DNA from: Hofstenia miamia
Lineage: Eukaryota; Xenacoelomorpha; Acoela
Reading direction: 5' to 3'
Length of the DNA: 64,000 nt
Assembly: GCA_004352715.1 (NCBI GenBank)
Contig: SCFE01000006.1
Location: forward strand, 3,145,070 to 3,209,069
Numbering within the stretch: position 1 is the first letter of the stretch; every line of letters begins with the position of its first letter. Position numbers and translations under genes: made by a program. The notes under the pieces were generated by a model. The model searched no databases. It was not told the origin of the DNA and was given only the letters and a program-made list of their open reading frames with translations. Shown here piece by piece: positions 13,801-28,585 of the stretch.

Positions 13801-15054
13801 AGATGAAATGGTTGCGTAGTAAGAGAAGCGGCAGAACTAGTAGATCTGGAAATTGAAGAATCAACCAAGTATTGATTTAAGACGATCATAAGTGTTCATA
13901 ATAGATTGGCAGTTGCATTGAAGGAGTGAGTGTATGGGAAGTGGTAGTGAATGATAATAGACAGAACATTTCTAAAGCAGAAAAACTCAAAGAAAGGAAG
14001 TGAAGAGACTAATTTCAGGTAAATAACATGTCTGCCAATAACATAAAAGCTGTTAATTTCAGTGGACCCGACACTGTTAATTACATAGATGCGATACTGT
14101 TTTAATATTAATCCTTCTTTAACCAATGAGTTTCATTCTAACGTTTACGCAATATTTTCGGTAGTCATTGTTATCCAATCACACCTGCAATTTAAGTGCT
14201 TGATATCGTAAACGTGATATCAGTGTGCATCCCCAGGAACTAATCGCGTAGTCTACGACTTCAATGATTTCAAACAGATTAGTGTTACTTAGGGAAGCAT
14301 AGCCTAATTCCATAGGCGCAGAGAAGATGTAGGATAAAGAGTAGAGGGATCTGTGACCAGTTACTCATAGACCAGAGAAGGTTGAAAATGTAAGGAAAGA
14401 AGAAAAGCTTAGCAAGTACGTGGATAGACTACAAAAAAAACAGATAAACAGCAAATCACATAAGTGGGTACTGAAGGCACTCGAGTCTAAAAATGGAAAC
14501 GTGGCAAACTGAAATGTATTGACACAGTTGAAGTTTAGCCCTTCCCATATTGCAGGGAGACAGTTTAGCACCACTACTGTTTGTAGTTACCTTAATCGCA
14601 ATCACAGAATGCTAAAGGAGACAGGCCTAGGATACATAAGAAGAATAGAATATATAACAACAAAGTAGTGTACTAACAAAAGAAATCGAAAGCACTGATA
14701 ATGACAGCAAATTGTTGAGTTTCTTACGCTGATAGTCAAATCGGAGTGACGCAATTGAGTTTCCTTTAAATTAGAAATAACGTAAAGAGCATTTTAAGTT
14801 CAATTAATCAATAGTAATCAATATAATTTGTGAATAAATGACAATCTTATAAAAAAATTTACTTAGCTTAAATTTGCATGGGTTGTCCTGAAGCACATAG
14901 TAAAAGCAATACTGAGTAATCGAGAAAAGAATTCAATCTAAAGGAAAACTTGCAAAAATGAAACTCTGTCATTTTTTTGTAGTGTTTACGCAACTAAGAT
15001 ATCGTGAAGGAGACCACAATGTAAATAAGAAATGAAAATGTTCATTATTCACTC

Positions 15055-15120
<66 letters not shown>

Positions 15121-17707
15121 TACATTTGTTTAGCGGAAAAATGCGTCCTGATGATTTGAAAGCTAAAATTAGCAAAGCTAAGGACGAGGTATAAAATTCA
15201 TTATGTACATTAATCTATTCATTAGTTTAGGGAAAAGTACCATTCCTGGTGTCATGTACAATGGGAACAACCGTAGTTGGAGCATTTGATCCTATTACGG
15301 AGATTGCTGATATTTGCGAAGAACACAACCTGTGGCTTCATGCTGACGTTAGTACTTCTATGCAATTTTGCAATAAAACTTGGATATTAAAATATTCAAA
15401 TCGAATAGAAAGCCTTTCACTTTAGAGCTTTTACTACATATAAAAACTTACCATTTTAGGATTAATCTTAATATAACTAGTTTAATGTCATTACAGAAAT
15501 AAATTTTAAAAATAAAATCGCAAATATTTATAGACCAAATTTTATATTTGTTTTAGCATTTTAATAATAGTTTAGAAGGTATTGAACTTTGAATGTAGTT
15601 TAATTAACATTATACTAATGCATTCTGAAACAACCCTAGTTAATCAACTCCGGAAAACTCGGTTTCTATTTTCTGAATTACAAAAATCATAGAGATTTAA
15701 TTGGTCAGCGCTAAATAAGGAGAGTCTACCTAGATAGTTTGTATGTCAGTCTTGCTTTCCACAACAAACTGGGACAAAGTTATGAATAATTCATTGCAAT
15801 TCTATTTAATAATGGTAATTCTTTTTTCTCACTGGTAATACAAATAAAACTTATTGTGTTTAAAGTACACTTATTTTTCATTTCAGTCACTAAAGAAAAA
15901 GTGAATATAAATCGAAGTAAATATATTGAAATAATTAATTAGTTAAATTTTGAAAGGCTTATTTACTAGTTATTAACAAGGAAACCTTTCAGCTAAGAAA
16001 TCATTCAACTTTATGCTTTGTGCTCTCAGTAAAATTCTGATTAAAGCAATAGTTAATTTTGAATTGAGCTGCAACAGAGAACGCTCGTTTAAAATGTTTA
16101 TATTTTATTACGAATCTAAGCCAATAAATCAAAAATATCAAAATCCTAAACTTTCAAAGACAATTTGATGCTAGCGTCTCACTCAGAGATAGAAGTTGGG
16201 CAGGTTTTGTGAACTATCTCAAAAATTTTGGGCTTTGCTCCATATTGCCCACGATTTGTATCTTCCACCTCAAATTTCCCCACTCAAAATATCCTAATCC
16301 AACAACCATATGCAAAATCATATTGTCCCATGATGTTTTATGACACTTCGTCATAATACTACACCACACCACCACTGCTGAATATTTTGAATACCTTTCT
16401 GCTCAGAAAATGTAGAATCATTTTTTCACATGTCATCTACTATTTCTACCAATAGGAATCTAATAACAAACCTGATGACAAAACATAGCAAACGCATGAT
16501 AGAAAAAAGAATTATATATTTTAACTTTAAAGAAAGCTTTATAAAGACAATATTTCGTGCAATGTATTTTTGCAAGGATAATCACACTCTTTTCACTGCA
16601 ATTGCAAAACTTATAAAAACAAATCAAATAAACATTTCTTATTACTACTATTGAATAGAATGAAATTTTAACAAGATAATTAATTTTTCAAAATGTGACT
16701 AAATTTCCAAGTAGGAATGGAAATATTATCAATCAGAGAACTTTGATATATGAAAATTTCTTTCGCAATCTCTAAAATTGGCAATTTCTTCATTCAGGTT
16801 TCTTAACTCAAGAGTGCTTTTGCCCCACTTTAGAAAAACATCGTCCCATACCCGCCTGACCTGCCCACCCTACCTAACCAACCCCACTTCCATCTCTGGT
16901 CTCACTTTACTTAGTTCAGCATGCTGTGCTAAGCTATAGGAAGTAAGTAAGTGTTGTGAGATTATTGAAATTTGGCAAAAATTTGAAAAATACATAAAAA
17001 AATGCTGTTTCGTTTTTCAATTTTGAGGATTTAAGTGCAAACTCGTTATTCTTAATAGCAAAATACATTTAACTGCAATATCAAGCAATGATGTAATTTT
17101 TGATGTAATTTTTCTTTTAATATATTTATTCTTAAAATGGACATTGATAAAATACAAATCAATTCAATTTTAGGGGAACTTTAAATATTTATTTAAATAA
17201 ATAAACTCCTGAAATTTCCTGAAAACAAACTTTTCAATATTCCGAGTACCTATAATATTTGAATGGTAACGTTGTTCATAAACTATCGGGGAAAGTTATA
17301 GTGATATTTGATTTTTAGAAAATACATCTGTAAAAGAATTTGGAGTGTGAAATAGCGACTTTTTACAACGACATAAGTAAAAAGAAGCCCATGCATATTA
17401 AAATATAATGATTTACAATTATTGCACAAAATCAAAATTCCAATATTGCTAAAGCCCTACAGTTTAACACTATCAAGAGAACAATACAATTTTAAAGAAT
17501 AAAAGCATTAATATAATAATAAGAATAATATATAATAATAGATTTTATTATAAGGTTAATGGCATAATAAGCAACAATAGCCTTAGAAAATGCTAAATTT
17601 TTTTCAAAAATTGCTTATTTTTCATTAACTAACCCCAAATTTGGATATAAATTAGTAAATAACATAGCTACGATCTGCTAGATCTCATCATGAGCAGTTA
17701 TATATGG

Positions 17708-17741
<34 letters not shown>

Positions 17742-19857
17742 NNNNNNNNNNNNNNNNNNNNNNNNNNNNNNNNNNNNNNNNNNNNNNNNNNNNNNNNNNN
17801 NNNNNNNNNNNNNNNNNNNNNNNNNNNNNNNNNNNNNNNNNNNNNNNNNNNNNNNNNNNNNNNNNNNNNNNNNNNNNNNNNNNNNNNNNNNNNNNNNNNN
17901 NNNNNNNNNNNNNNNNNNNNNNNNNNNNNNNNNNNNNNNNNNNNNNNNNNNNTGTGTGTATATACGGATTCTAAGTGTTATTTGGAAATAAAACTGAAAC
18001 TTGTACTGGAAATTTTAGTTTTCATATTAAAAATTGCTTAACAATATAACTTAGTGGTAGTGAATATAGGAGTTAGCACAAATTTCTACATATCCCCAGA
18101 GAGAGTGTCAATCTCGGGGTGAGAATATTACTAAGCATTGGAAAACGCTAAAATTTATTGAAAATACTAAAAAAAATTTGCAAATTCATTGAAATTTGGT
18201 AATAATGCAAAAAATTTTCTGTTTCCATTTTTTTATTTTCTCTTGCTTTATAATATTCGTTCTCTTGGACCCAAATTTTAGTAATGGTATTAAGTGAACT
18301 GTGGAGCTTTACATTTAAGGGATTATAAAGTTTCCTTTGCTGAAACAGGTTGGAAGTTGGGCAGGCGCTAAGATAGCGAAAATGAATCATGACGGATGGA
18401 AAGAATGAAGCCCGTAATATTTAGTGTCTGCATATATGTTTATGAATAAATATTTTTCTTGATAATGAAATGCAATTTTCGTCAAACATATTTTGAGTTA
18501 ATTATTACAAAACGTCAATGCCGAAAAAGAGTGTATTATTTATAACATTTCTTCAAAAAGGTTATTCACTTTATCTGAAAGCAAATTTGTTCGTTAATTA
18601 GTTTTGCAAAAGAATATTGTTTTCATAATCATAATAATAACACATTTAATTCTCAATTCCCTCTATCATCTTAAGTTTTCATGTAAATTAGAATTCATCT
18701 CTCGACAGCTGGTTAGTGTAATAATGTATGATTTTGTGCTGGACTAAAATTCTATTGTATTTTCATTTTTGATATTTGTTATAACTAATTTGTATAAAAA
18801 TGGACTATATTGCATTTATATTTTTAGCTTCGGATATGCATAACCGCACAAATCAGTTTACATTTTCCACAAATGCCACCTTTTTAATACAATTTATTGA
18901 GAAACGATGCTAGAGAAAAAGTACTGTGTAGTAGGCATATTTAATTCAGCGCCTTTATTTTAGTACGAAATGTATTATTAACATCTTGAATATTTTCTCA
19001 CATTTTTTAACTCTGGTAATCCTATATATATTTTAACATAAACACTAAATATATAATCCAAGTAGGTACGATTAAACCATACAATATAATACAGCTAGAT
19101 AAAAATTCCATGGTTAATTAAATCGGATACAATTTACAAATTTCCAGATGGAATTGGTGGCTGAGTACAATTATTTCTAGCTTTTGATCATGAATATTTA
19201 TATCCTGATATCTTAAATATAAATACTTAGTGCGTGTAGAAATAATATCAAATTTCAGGTTTCCATAAAAATGGACTCTCTGTAGGGAATAATATCTATT
19301 CTGTGAATTATATTTGTCTCACATAAATGAACATAATTACGAAGGATATTAAACAAAGTCAAATCATCATTAGTTCGATATCCTATTGATAATATTTCTG
19401 ATTATTTTCTCCTGTAAATATATATGGTTGTATCCCGTTTAGTAAATATCATTTTGGGTCAATGTACAGTGTGCTATTCGGATGTCGCGTGGTCGACATT
19501 GTGTAGCTGACTACTAAAGCGAACTAATGAAAAGCATGCTAGAAGTTTTTCCCAGCGTCACATTGCCTGAGTGTAGTTATTCTTGCCTGTGAATTTTCCA
19601 TTAACCTTGGTACCTGCTTGTATCTTAATAGCAAAGAATTAAATTTATAATTTGTAGTAAAGTCTATTTTTGCATCAATCGGATTGTAAATTTACACCTT
19701 GACAATTTTTTATATACCATACATAAATGAATTAATAACAATGATAATCTTAATTTGAATAATATATAATCAACTTTGAGCTTAAGTAAATATTTAATTT
19801 TGGTAATAAGCAACAATATATATTATAAAGTACGCTATGGTATGTATATATGTGTAT

Positions 19858-19893
<36 letters not shown>

Positions 19894-20897
19894 NNNNNNN
19901 NNNNNNNNNNNNNNNNNNNNNNNNNNNNNNNNNNNNNNNNNNNNNNNNNNNNNNNNNNNNNNNNNNNNNNNNNNNNNNNNNNNNNNNNNNNNNNNNNNNN
20001 NNNNNNNNNNNNNNNNNNNNNNNNNNNNNNNNNNNNNNNNNNNNNNNNNNNNNNNNNNNNNNNNNNNNNNNNNNNNNNNNNNNNNNNNNNNNNNNNNNNN
20101 NNNNNNNNNNNNNNNNNNNNNNNNNNNNNNNNNNNNNNNNNNNNNNNNNNNNNNNNNNNNNNNNNNNNNNNNNNNNNNNNNNNNNNNNNNNNNNNNNNNN
20201 NNNNNNNNNNNNNNNNNNNNNNNNNNNNNNNNNNNNNNNNNNNNNNNNNNATATATATATATTATGACCACTAGGTACATAAAAAAAAATTTTACGCCCA
20301 TTTTGTACGTTGAAAATATAAGCCCACTGTGTACACTTTTTTTATTAATCCCACTGTGTACAGTTTTTTGGTAAACTTTAATTTTAGTGTAACAAAATTC
20401 TCCATTTCACGCAATCCACCCTTAATTATTAATTAGTGCTCGAAATTACAGTATTTCTTGTCAAAAGAATTACAAAATTAGCAGTTTAAGTATTTAGAAT
20501 TTTAATTTTGTTATTCGACCATTTTTTGACTTTAACTGATGAGAACCTATATTATCAATTTTAAAACACTTATAATGAATGTCAAGTTAATTTTTTGTTA
20601 ATTTTTTGTATAAAACTGCCTTAGAGTTTGAAATTGAAAATGTACAAGGTGGGCTGCATAATTTTTTTGGTGCATAAAATGGGATTATAAAAAAATGACA
20701 TTTTTTAAAAGTTTTTCAATTTTTTCCCTGATGCGCTTAAAAAACTTGTTTCTGTACTGAAATGTCACAAAAAACTTGTAAATGCATTTGGTAGAATTAG
20801 TCAACTGGAAAGTGAATCTCCCACTGGGTTCAAGGAAATTTCATGCTCGATTCCCACTGTGTACACTTCTGAGAATTTTTCACATACAAAATAGGCG

Positions 20898-20933
<36 letters not shown>

Positions 20934-21773
20934 CTCAACAATTATTTATGTATTAGTTCTCGTAAATGCAATTTGCATAATAATAATAACTTAAATTTAT
21001 ATGAATTGTGCAGGAACATCTAAATACAAATCTTTTAATGCATTCAATACCTAGTCAATCATTTTATCCAATACATCGTACTTCCAACTTAATGTGGAGC
21101 TTTATTATTCTAGTTTCTTGTGGTCAGCCCAAATTTACATCTGAGTACTTCATGGTATTTTAACTAAATTACCTAAAACGGTATATGTATCTGTACTCTA
21201 TGAAAAGGTTTGAGATTGCGCATTGTTTTAGCTTTTCCTCACATTTTCCGTACAAAATCATAAGAATTCTGCATCAACAAATGTCTTACGAGTTATAGTT
21301 TACGTGGAGCACTCAGCCAGCGAACTTAGGGAATGTAAATTAAAATTTTCCTCTTCTAAAAGCTTCTCATTTTCTTTAATAAACTATAAATTTGTGGTTA
21401 CTTAAAGAGCATTAAGCAATTAATTCAAGATAAATTATATATACACGCATCATATGACCGACTACGCTTCAATAAAAATGAGAACAAAATGGAAAGTATG
21501 GCATAGTGCATTTCAACACTTTTCTCTGAGGTACTTCAATTTGAGAATACTTTCAATTGACTTCTTCATGCTAATGCACTCTTTTCGCAAGCAAATTTCT
21601 CATGAACTAATTTAATCCAAAATGTGCATACGGTTTGCTATGAAACTCAATAACATCGACACAAAATATCTTCAATTTTGACAATAAATTAAAAATATTT
21701 TGCGCACAATGGGTTTATCTATATGCTTATATATATATGTCCTATGCATTTTAAGTAAATTTTTCCACTGCAT

Positions 21774-21807
<34 letters not shown>

Positions 21808-21810
21808 TAC

Positions 21811-21849
<39 letters not shown>

Positions 21850-24800
21850 NNNNNNNNNNNNNNNNNNNNNNNNNNNNNNNNNNNNNNNNNNNNNNNNNNN
21901 NNNNNNNNNNNNNNNNNNNNNNNNNNNNNNNNNNNNNNNNNNNNNNNNNNNNNNNNNNNNNNNNNNNNNNNNNNNNNNNNNNNNNNNNNNNNNNNNNNNN
22001 NNNNNNNNNNNNNNNNNNNNNNNNNNNNNNNNNNNNNNNNNNNNNNNNATATATATATATATATATATATATAGGCCCCTGCGAAATAACTTTTCTAGTC
22101 TAGGTTCTAGATTGAGTCCAGTTACATTTATATTTGGACTTATTTTTCTCGGTAGGCTAAGCTATACATAACTGTTAGGCTGTATATACAGTTAAATTAA
22201 ATGACAGAAATCAAGCCTGATTACCTACAATTTGAGATAAATAGTGAAAAATCGATGGATTCTTCGACATTATAGGCAAAAATTGAAGGAAAATCGATGC
22301 TATTCAAGCTAATATCGAGTTGGTTTATGTGTGCTTATACTGTACAACACATAACAAAAGATATACAGATTTTGCAAGGAAATTTGTTGCTAAAATCTCT
22401 CGTGCCTGCGATTAAGCTGTCTTAATTTGATATTATGGAACTTTTAGATAAAACAGCAAATGCTAAGATCCAAAATATTATAATAAAATACAATGCTAAA
22501 AAATTATGAGAAAGAAGCAAAATTTTGTGCTATAATAATTTTCTTTATAGTATTTCAATAAAAGTGAATATTATAGTACAATTTCCTCTTACTAGCATCA
22601 CAAAAAGCCTAAAATTTTAGAGTAAAAGCAAAATATGGAAAAATCTAATAAAATGAGTATATTTGAAATGAGAGAAGTCATAGCAAACAGAATGATTTCA
22701 AAATATGTTGATACATTTTGCTATGTTTTTTATTTAAGTGAATATGTTACCATTTTTCTAAATTAATTAAAAAAAACACTGAATCGAATAGTTCACGTAA
22801 CTTATTCAAAAGATCTGTAATGACATAGTAGCATAATATCATTTATTAATGGTTAGTTGATTTTTTTCGTTGTGGATTTAAAATTTTTTCTAGCAATAAT
22901 AATTTTTGTCAAAGGTTTGCACATTTTGGCTTTGACTGAGTATTAATAAGAATTATTCTTAGGCTGCTTGGGGTGGTGGTGCATTAATGAGCAATAAATG
23001 GAAACATCTTTTGGATGGCATAAATAGGTAAATTCAAATATTATTTCAAAACAACGTTAAGCTCTTTGTGCTAAATCAATGAATTTAAGGACTTACGATA
23101 TTTTAGAGCTGATAGCGTTACTTGGAATCCTCACAAAATGATGGGTGCAAGTTTACAATGTTCTGCCATCTTAGTCAAAGAAGATGTAAGTAGTTTTACA
23201 TTTTTAAGTGAATATTAGTCATGTAAGGTATATATTGGAATAAATCTCATCATGTTTAGATGTTTTCTAATTTTCAAAATTTATTCTGTTTAAATTTCTT
23301 CTGTGATTATAAATAAAATCATTTGCTGCTGAAAAAAATTATAAAAATTATTTGTTTTTCAAAAATGCCCCGACAGAAAAAGTAAGATCTAAGGTTGTGC
23401 TAAGTGAAAAAAATTGGTTTATTAAATAATAATTCTTAATTCACTTGGTTTTTCAACAATTCTTGAAGTTTATATAACCTTAGCAAAATGTATGTCTCTA
23501 AATTTATGTGCCAGTTTTTAGGGAATTCTTGAGAGTTGCAACGCCATGCATGCGTCTTACTTATTTCAAAGAGACAAGCACTATGATATAAGCTATGATA
23601 CCGGAGACAAAGCAATTCAATGTGGAAGGCATGTCGACATCTTCAAACTATGGCTAATGTGGCGTGCAAAGGTTAGCAGTTGTAATAATATTAATTATCT
23701 AATTTAAGATAATAAATGTCAGTATCCATTCCAAACGGTTTTAAGGTCAACTTTATTCCAATTCAGCATTCTTTACCTGCTGAAATTTAATGTAGACAAC
23801 ATAAATACTAGCCTGATCATTTTTCATAAATATAAACTCTAAATCAAAGCTTTGGATTTCCACTGCATTGCTTCTTCAATTTTGAACATTCAATGCTATT
23901 TTCTAGCTTGAAACCTAACTAACATAAGAAAAAACATTCACTATAACTAAAAAACAGCAACAAAATTTATAAGATCGTTTAATATTACTCAAAATAAAAT
24001 ATTTAGAAACAGGATTTTTGGTTCCGTTATATTTACATTTTTTAAGCAACATTATTTGGCAGAAGTAAAAGGAGTGCAAAATCATTATGAAGCAAGCAAT
24101 TTGCATTGTATTTTTTGCTATTATTTTATTTCTATGAATGATAAAAACAACAAAGCACACATAATTCAAAAATCAAAATATACCTTTTACTTAGTTAGTT
24201 ACTACATGAAACTTATCTGCAAAATGTTGTTCCTTAATCCAAACTCAGTAAATATGTGCTATCAACCTTTTGTTGGACTTTCAGACTTGGACTCAACAGT
24301 CGATTTTTTAGAAGTTAATTCAGAAGAATTGAAAGTCTAAATTATATAAATCTTTGTTCATGTTTTTATTTGTATAATTTTAGCAGTAAGGATTTAGTTA
24401 ATGTAGCTGCTTAATACTGGAATAATATTGCTGAATCTAACAAATATCTATATCATGTTTGTAAATGGGTCAGGCTGCCCGAACTGACTCGATTTAATAC
24501 GCCCCGCTGGTAGGGTCATTTGTTAGATACTTGAGAATTACTATCAAAATAGATTCAGTTTAACAATTAAAATTTATACTGATATTGAACTTTAACAGTT
24601 TAGATATCCGAATAATTCACATGTACGCATACGCAAATACTATTTAGGTCAACTTTTGAATTTCTTAACCATGAATCGGGCATGGATCACAATTCTGTAT
24701 CTGCTGTTGGGCTGTAGGTCAAAATATTTGACCCGCTTGCCACTTTGATTTATATTAAAAGTATCATTGAAATGTTTAACTAAATTTTAACAAACTGAGG

Positions 24801-27559
24801 TGAACGTTTATGTAAGTAATGTTTGAATTTCACTAAGTTATTGTCTTAGCAAACATTACTATAACTATAACTCATTCATTTATAGAAGATCGCCACTCTA
24901 TCGCAAGATTTCTATGAAACTATTTGCTGTAGTATTTAGCCAAATGATTAAAAGCAAGTTTCTATTTGAATTAATGTTTTATCATTTATTTAAAGATTTT
25001 CATCGTGGAAGTATATTTCTGAAGTAATCGGAAAAAGCAATCAAAAAATTTCAGGTGAGACTGGAGACTTTTAAATTTATAAAAAAACCGTATTTGCTAC
25101 AAAGTTAGAGCTTTAACTTTCAGGATAATTTTGTTTGTTGAGCGAACAAGGGGGAGGGGTGATACAGCCTTTGAAATAAAAATTTTATTAGGAAGGATAT
25201 TTCTATGAAACGTGTTACGTTACTAAAACAGTCTTTCTAATACAAAATGAGACCATTAAATAGATGCTAACGTAATGATTTTCAATTTGTGGTACCGAAA
25301 AATTGAAGTATTGGACTTTTTAAATAGGCTAAGTTTTATGATGTTCTTTGAATTAAAAAAACCTGGTTAATCTATTCATGGTCGTCCTCTTACTTAAAAA
25401 CATACATAAATGTCGAAATGGGGGAAACTATACAAATTGGCACAATGAAAATTTTGAAAAAATTATTAACAAAATCCTATAGCAAGAGAATGTGTGGATG
25501 ATATTAAATCTATAAAAGTAAAAGTCAAGAAAGCCTAGACATATCGATATTCTCAAAAAAGCTAAAACTTAGAAAAAGTTCGTAGCGGAGTGGAATCAAA
25601 CCCTGTGGCAAAAAGGGTTAAGTGAAAAATGGTTATTGCCTTTTCATTAATATGTGGCTTGGGTTTTAAAAAATTTTCACTTTTGATTTTCTAGAAGAAG
25701 CAAATAGTGAATATGTTTAGTTGACAATTTTGTTTCATTTTTATGATATCTAGCGTAAACAGCCAGTCTTCTTAACACTTGACTGCCCAAAAATCTTGGA
25801 TACGCTTTTCGAAAAGTGGTGTATCGAAAAATAATTTAGATTACTGCGCAGTAAATTGATAAATAGATAAATAGTTAGATACGTTTGTTTTTAAAATTTC
25901 AGATGATATTAACCAATTACAGGCTTTGTTACAAATGTGATGGTAAGCGTAGTTGATATCTTGAATTTTGATTGATTTTCTCGAAGGCCGATTTCTGAGT
26001 GCAATGCAAGTTTTGCTGTGCCACAAAATCAAAACTTTTCAAGACAGATATCCACAATTTTGCACACTTGCTCATAGCACTTAATTCTACTGCATGAGTG
26101 AAACTGGGTTTTTTATTAGTATTATAATAGTTCACTAATAGTCATTTGAGTGTACCAATGAGCCTCAAAATGTTGGTGTACCAATTCAATTGTTTTTTCT
26201 TCAAAGTCATTTTTGCAATTAAGTTATCTTTTCTCCACTTATGCAGGAGAACAATATACATCTAACAACAAGTTTTCAATGTTTTATCTTTAGTAGTTTT
26301 AATGTTATTGTGCAACGTAGATATCAGTATTTAAGATATATCGTTGGCAATCCTGGATTTATAATTAGCATAATTTATGCAAAAACCCAAAAAAATAATA
26401 TCTCACCTTGCCTATACCCATGGATGATTTATCCCCTCTGAATATTGTGATACAGGAAGGAACGAAGGAAATATCTATATTTAGAGTTGCTGTTTACAAT
26501 ATAAAATACTCTTTGACATTTAAATAGCGTCAAAAACAATACAAATAACAGAAACAAAGGTACCCAGAAAAATAAATATCTACAAAAGCTATTACAAGCT
26601 TGGGCTATGGCGAATTTAGATTAGATGCCGTCTATTGAATAATCATTGATATAGTAATATATTGTTATGAAATTTAAAATGTCGTTGTGTATTTTAAAAT
26701 ATACTTTACCTAGGGTAGAGTTGGCTTTGAATACCATATGAACCATATGATGGATTTGAAGGCGTATGTATAAATTACTTTTTAATAATAAATTTACTTC
26801 TATACAATTTATTGATAGCAAAGTCAATTTGCAAAACATAAGTTGTAAAACTGTTGAAGTATAAGTTGACAAATTCAAGTATAAAAGTAAATTCCAAACA
26901 ATTTTTTACTGAATTATTAATGTTCAATGACTCATTACTCATTGCATGATCTATATAAAGTTGGTAGTTTCTTACCATGTATTAGGGCAGCTTCACAGAT
27001 AATTGATTCCTTAAGCCTTTCTTGTACTAAATGCTTGAGTATCTAGAAAACCCTCTTATCTAAATGTCAACTAAATTAATGGATCAATGAATATTTGTGA
27101 GATTTGGAAATTTGTTCTGTACAATCTTATGTAATTTTTGTAGTTATTGAAATTTCTTATTGAACCGAGAAAACCGAATATTCAGGTTAAATAACTGAAG
27201 CAATCGATTAATTGAGTTTCTCAAGATAGTTAAATAAAATGACATCCTAGATATGTGCTTTATAAATTACTTGGAATTTCTCGATTTGAAATGTGAAATT
27301 TGTAGTGTTGGCGCACTTTAGATTATAGCAGTAGCGTATGGAAGACAGACTTACTGGAAAGTTTATTTCAATAATGAGTGTCGGAAGAAAAATTGATTTG
27401 TTTCCTCCACCTACTGACATTGAGTCATTTTGATAATGATTTACTTCTCTCTCTTTCTAGGCATTTGATTAAACTTATCAAAGAAACCGAAGGCTTTGAA
27501 TTAGTATTTGAAAACGTAAGTTTTTATTTGTCAACTTTATTTTTAAAATACTGTATTTA

Positions 27560-27602
<43 letters not shown>

Positions 27603-28197
27603 ATAAGATCTAACGGTCCTTAATGTGTTGTACTAATTAGAAATTATGCTTCAAGGGCTTTTAGCACATTGTGAATAGCTGTNNNNNNNNNNNNNNNNNN
27701 NNNNNNNNNNNNNNNNNNNNNNNNNNNNNNNNNNNNNNNNNNNNNNNNNNNNNNNNNNNNNNNNNNNNNNNNNNNNNNNNNNNNNNNNNNNNNNNNNNNN
27801 NNNNNNNNNNNNNNNNNNNNNNNNNNNNNNNNNNNNNNNNNNNNNNNNNNNNNNNNNNNNNNNNNNNNNNNNNNNNNNNNNNNNNNNNNNNNNNNNNNNN
27901 NNNNNNNNNNNNNNNNNNNNNNNNNNNNNNNNNNNNNNNNNNNNNNNNNNNNNNNNNNNNNNNNNNNNNNNNNNNNNNNNNNNNNNNNNNNNNNNNNNNN
28001 NNNNNNNNNNNNNNNNNNNNNNNNNNNNNNNNNNNNNNNNNNNNNNNNNNNNNNNNNNNNNNNNNNNNNNNNNNNNNNNNNNNNNNNNNNNNNNNNNNNN
28101 NNNNNNNNNNNNNNNNNNNNNNNNNNNNNNNNNNNNNNNNNNNNNNNNNNNNNNNNNNNNNNNNNNNNNNNNNNNNNNNNNNNNATATATATATATA

Positions 28198-28236
<39 letters not shown>

Positions 28237-28544
28237 ATTGGTCATTTGTCACAGTAAAAAATTGTGACTTGATTACAAATGACCACAAAAAAATTTTAAC
28301 ATTACAAATTACCAATGTTGATTGCATCTCTAAAAAATATTTTTTTCAATTTTTGACACTTTGTTGGCATTATGTAATACAAAGAAACAGTTATGCAAGG
28401 GAAAAACTTTCAAAATTGCAAAAAAATAAAAAAATGTTGAAAAAAACAGGTTACAAATTACTAATTCTTTACAAATGACCAATATATATGTTAAAAATTA
28501 CAAATGACCAATATAAATAAAAAATGCATTACAAATGACCAATA

Positions 28545-28585
<41 letters not shown>

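Larger units (their letters stand above)
12390..15133 (+). other. GAD intron with LINE relic and (TA)n tract
   Basis: Positions 13290-14720 are purine-rich and less A+T-rich than their surroundings. This stretch includes the reverse-transcriptase relic listed separately. A perfect (TA)n tract runs from 15058 to 15117, 16 bp before the next exon. Confidence 0.6.
15348..22962 (+). other. Longest GAD intron
   Basis: Holds the hAT element at 16184-16898, the inverted-repeat element at 20295-20897 and three gaps in (TA)n tracts. The remaining stretches (15348-16175, 16907-17700, 17953-19850, 20930-21770, 22075-22962) show no supported gene or element. Confidence 0.6.

Noticed and set aside
19750-20374. 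Several ORFs of 145-183 codons rich in Ile-Tyr repeats (also at 27644-28327, 31251-32129, 36452-36737, 60746-61218)
   Set aside because: They are translations of (TA)n tracts and unknown bases, not genes.
24056-24340. 94-codon plus-strand ORF in a GAD intron, considered as the missing exon after WRAK
   Set aside because: No GxxGF motif and wrong splice phases. The exon at 26714-26763 fits both.
26355-26400. [12 protein letters not shown] frame, considered as the same missing GAD exon
   Set aside because: No acceptor directly before it and no match after GF.
28237-28545. CRISPR array
   Set aside because: Repeats are irregularly spaced, occur in both orientations and lie in animal DNA. A small transposon is far likelier.
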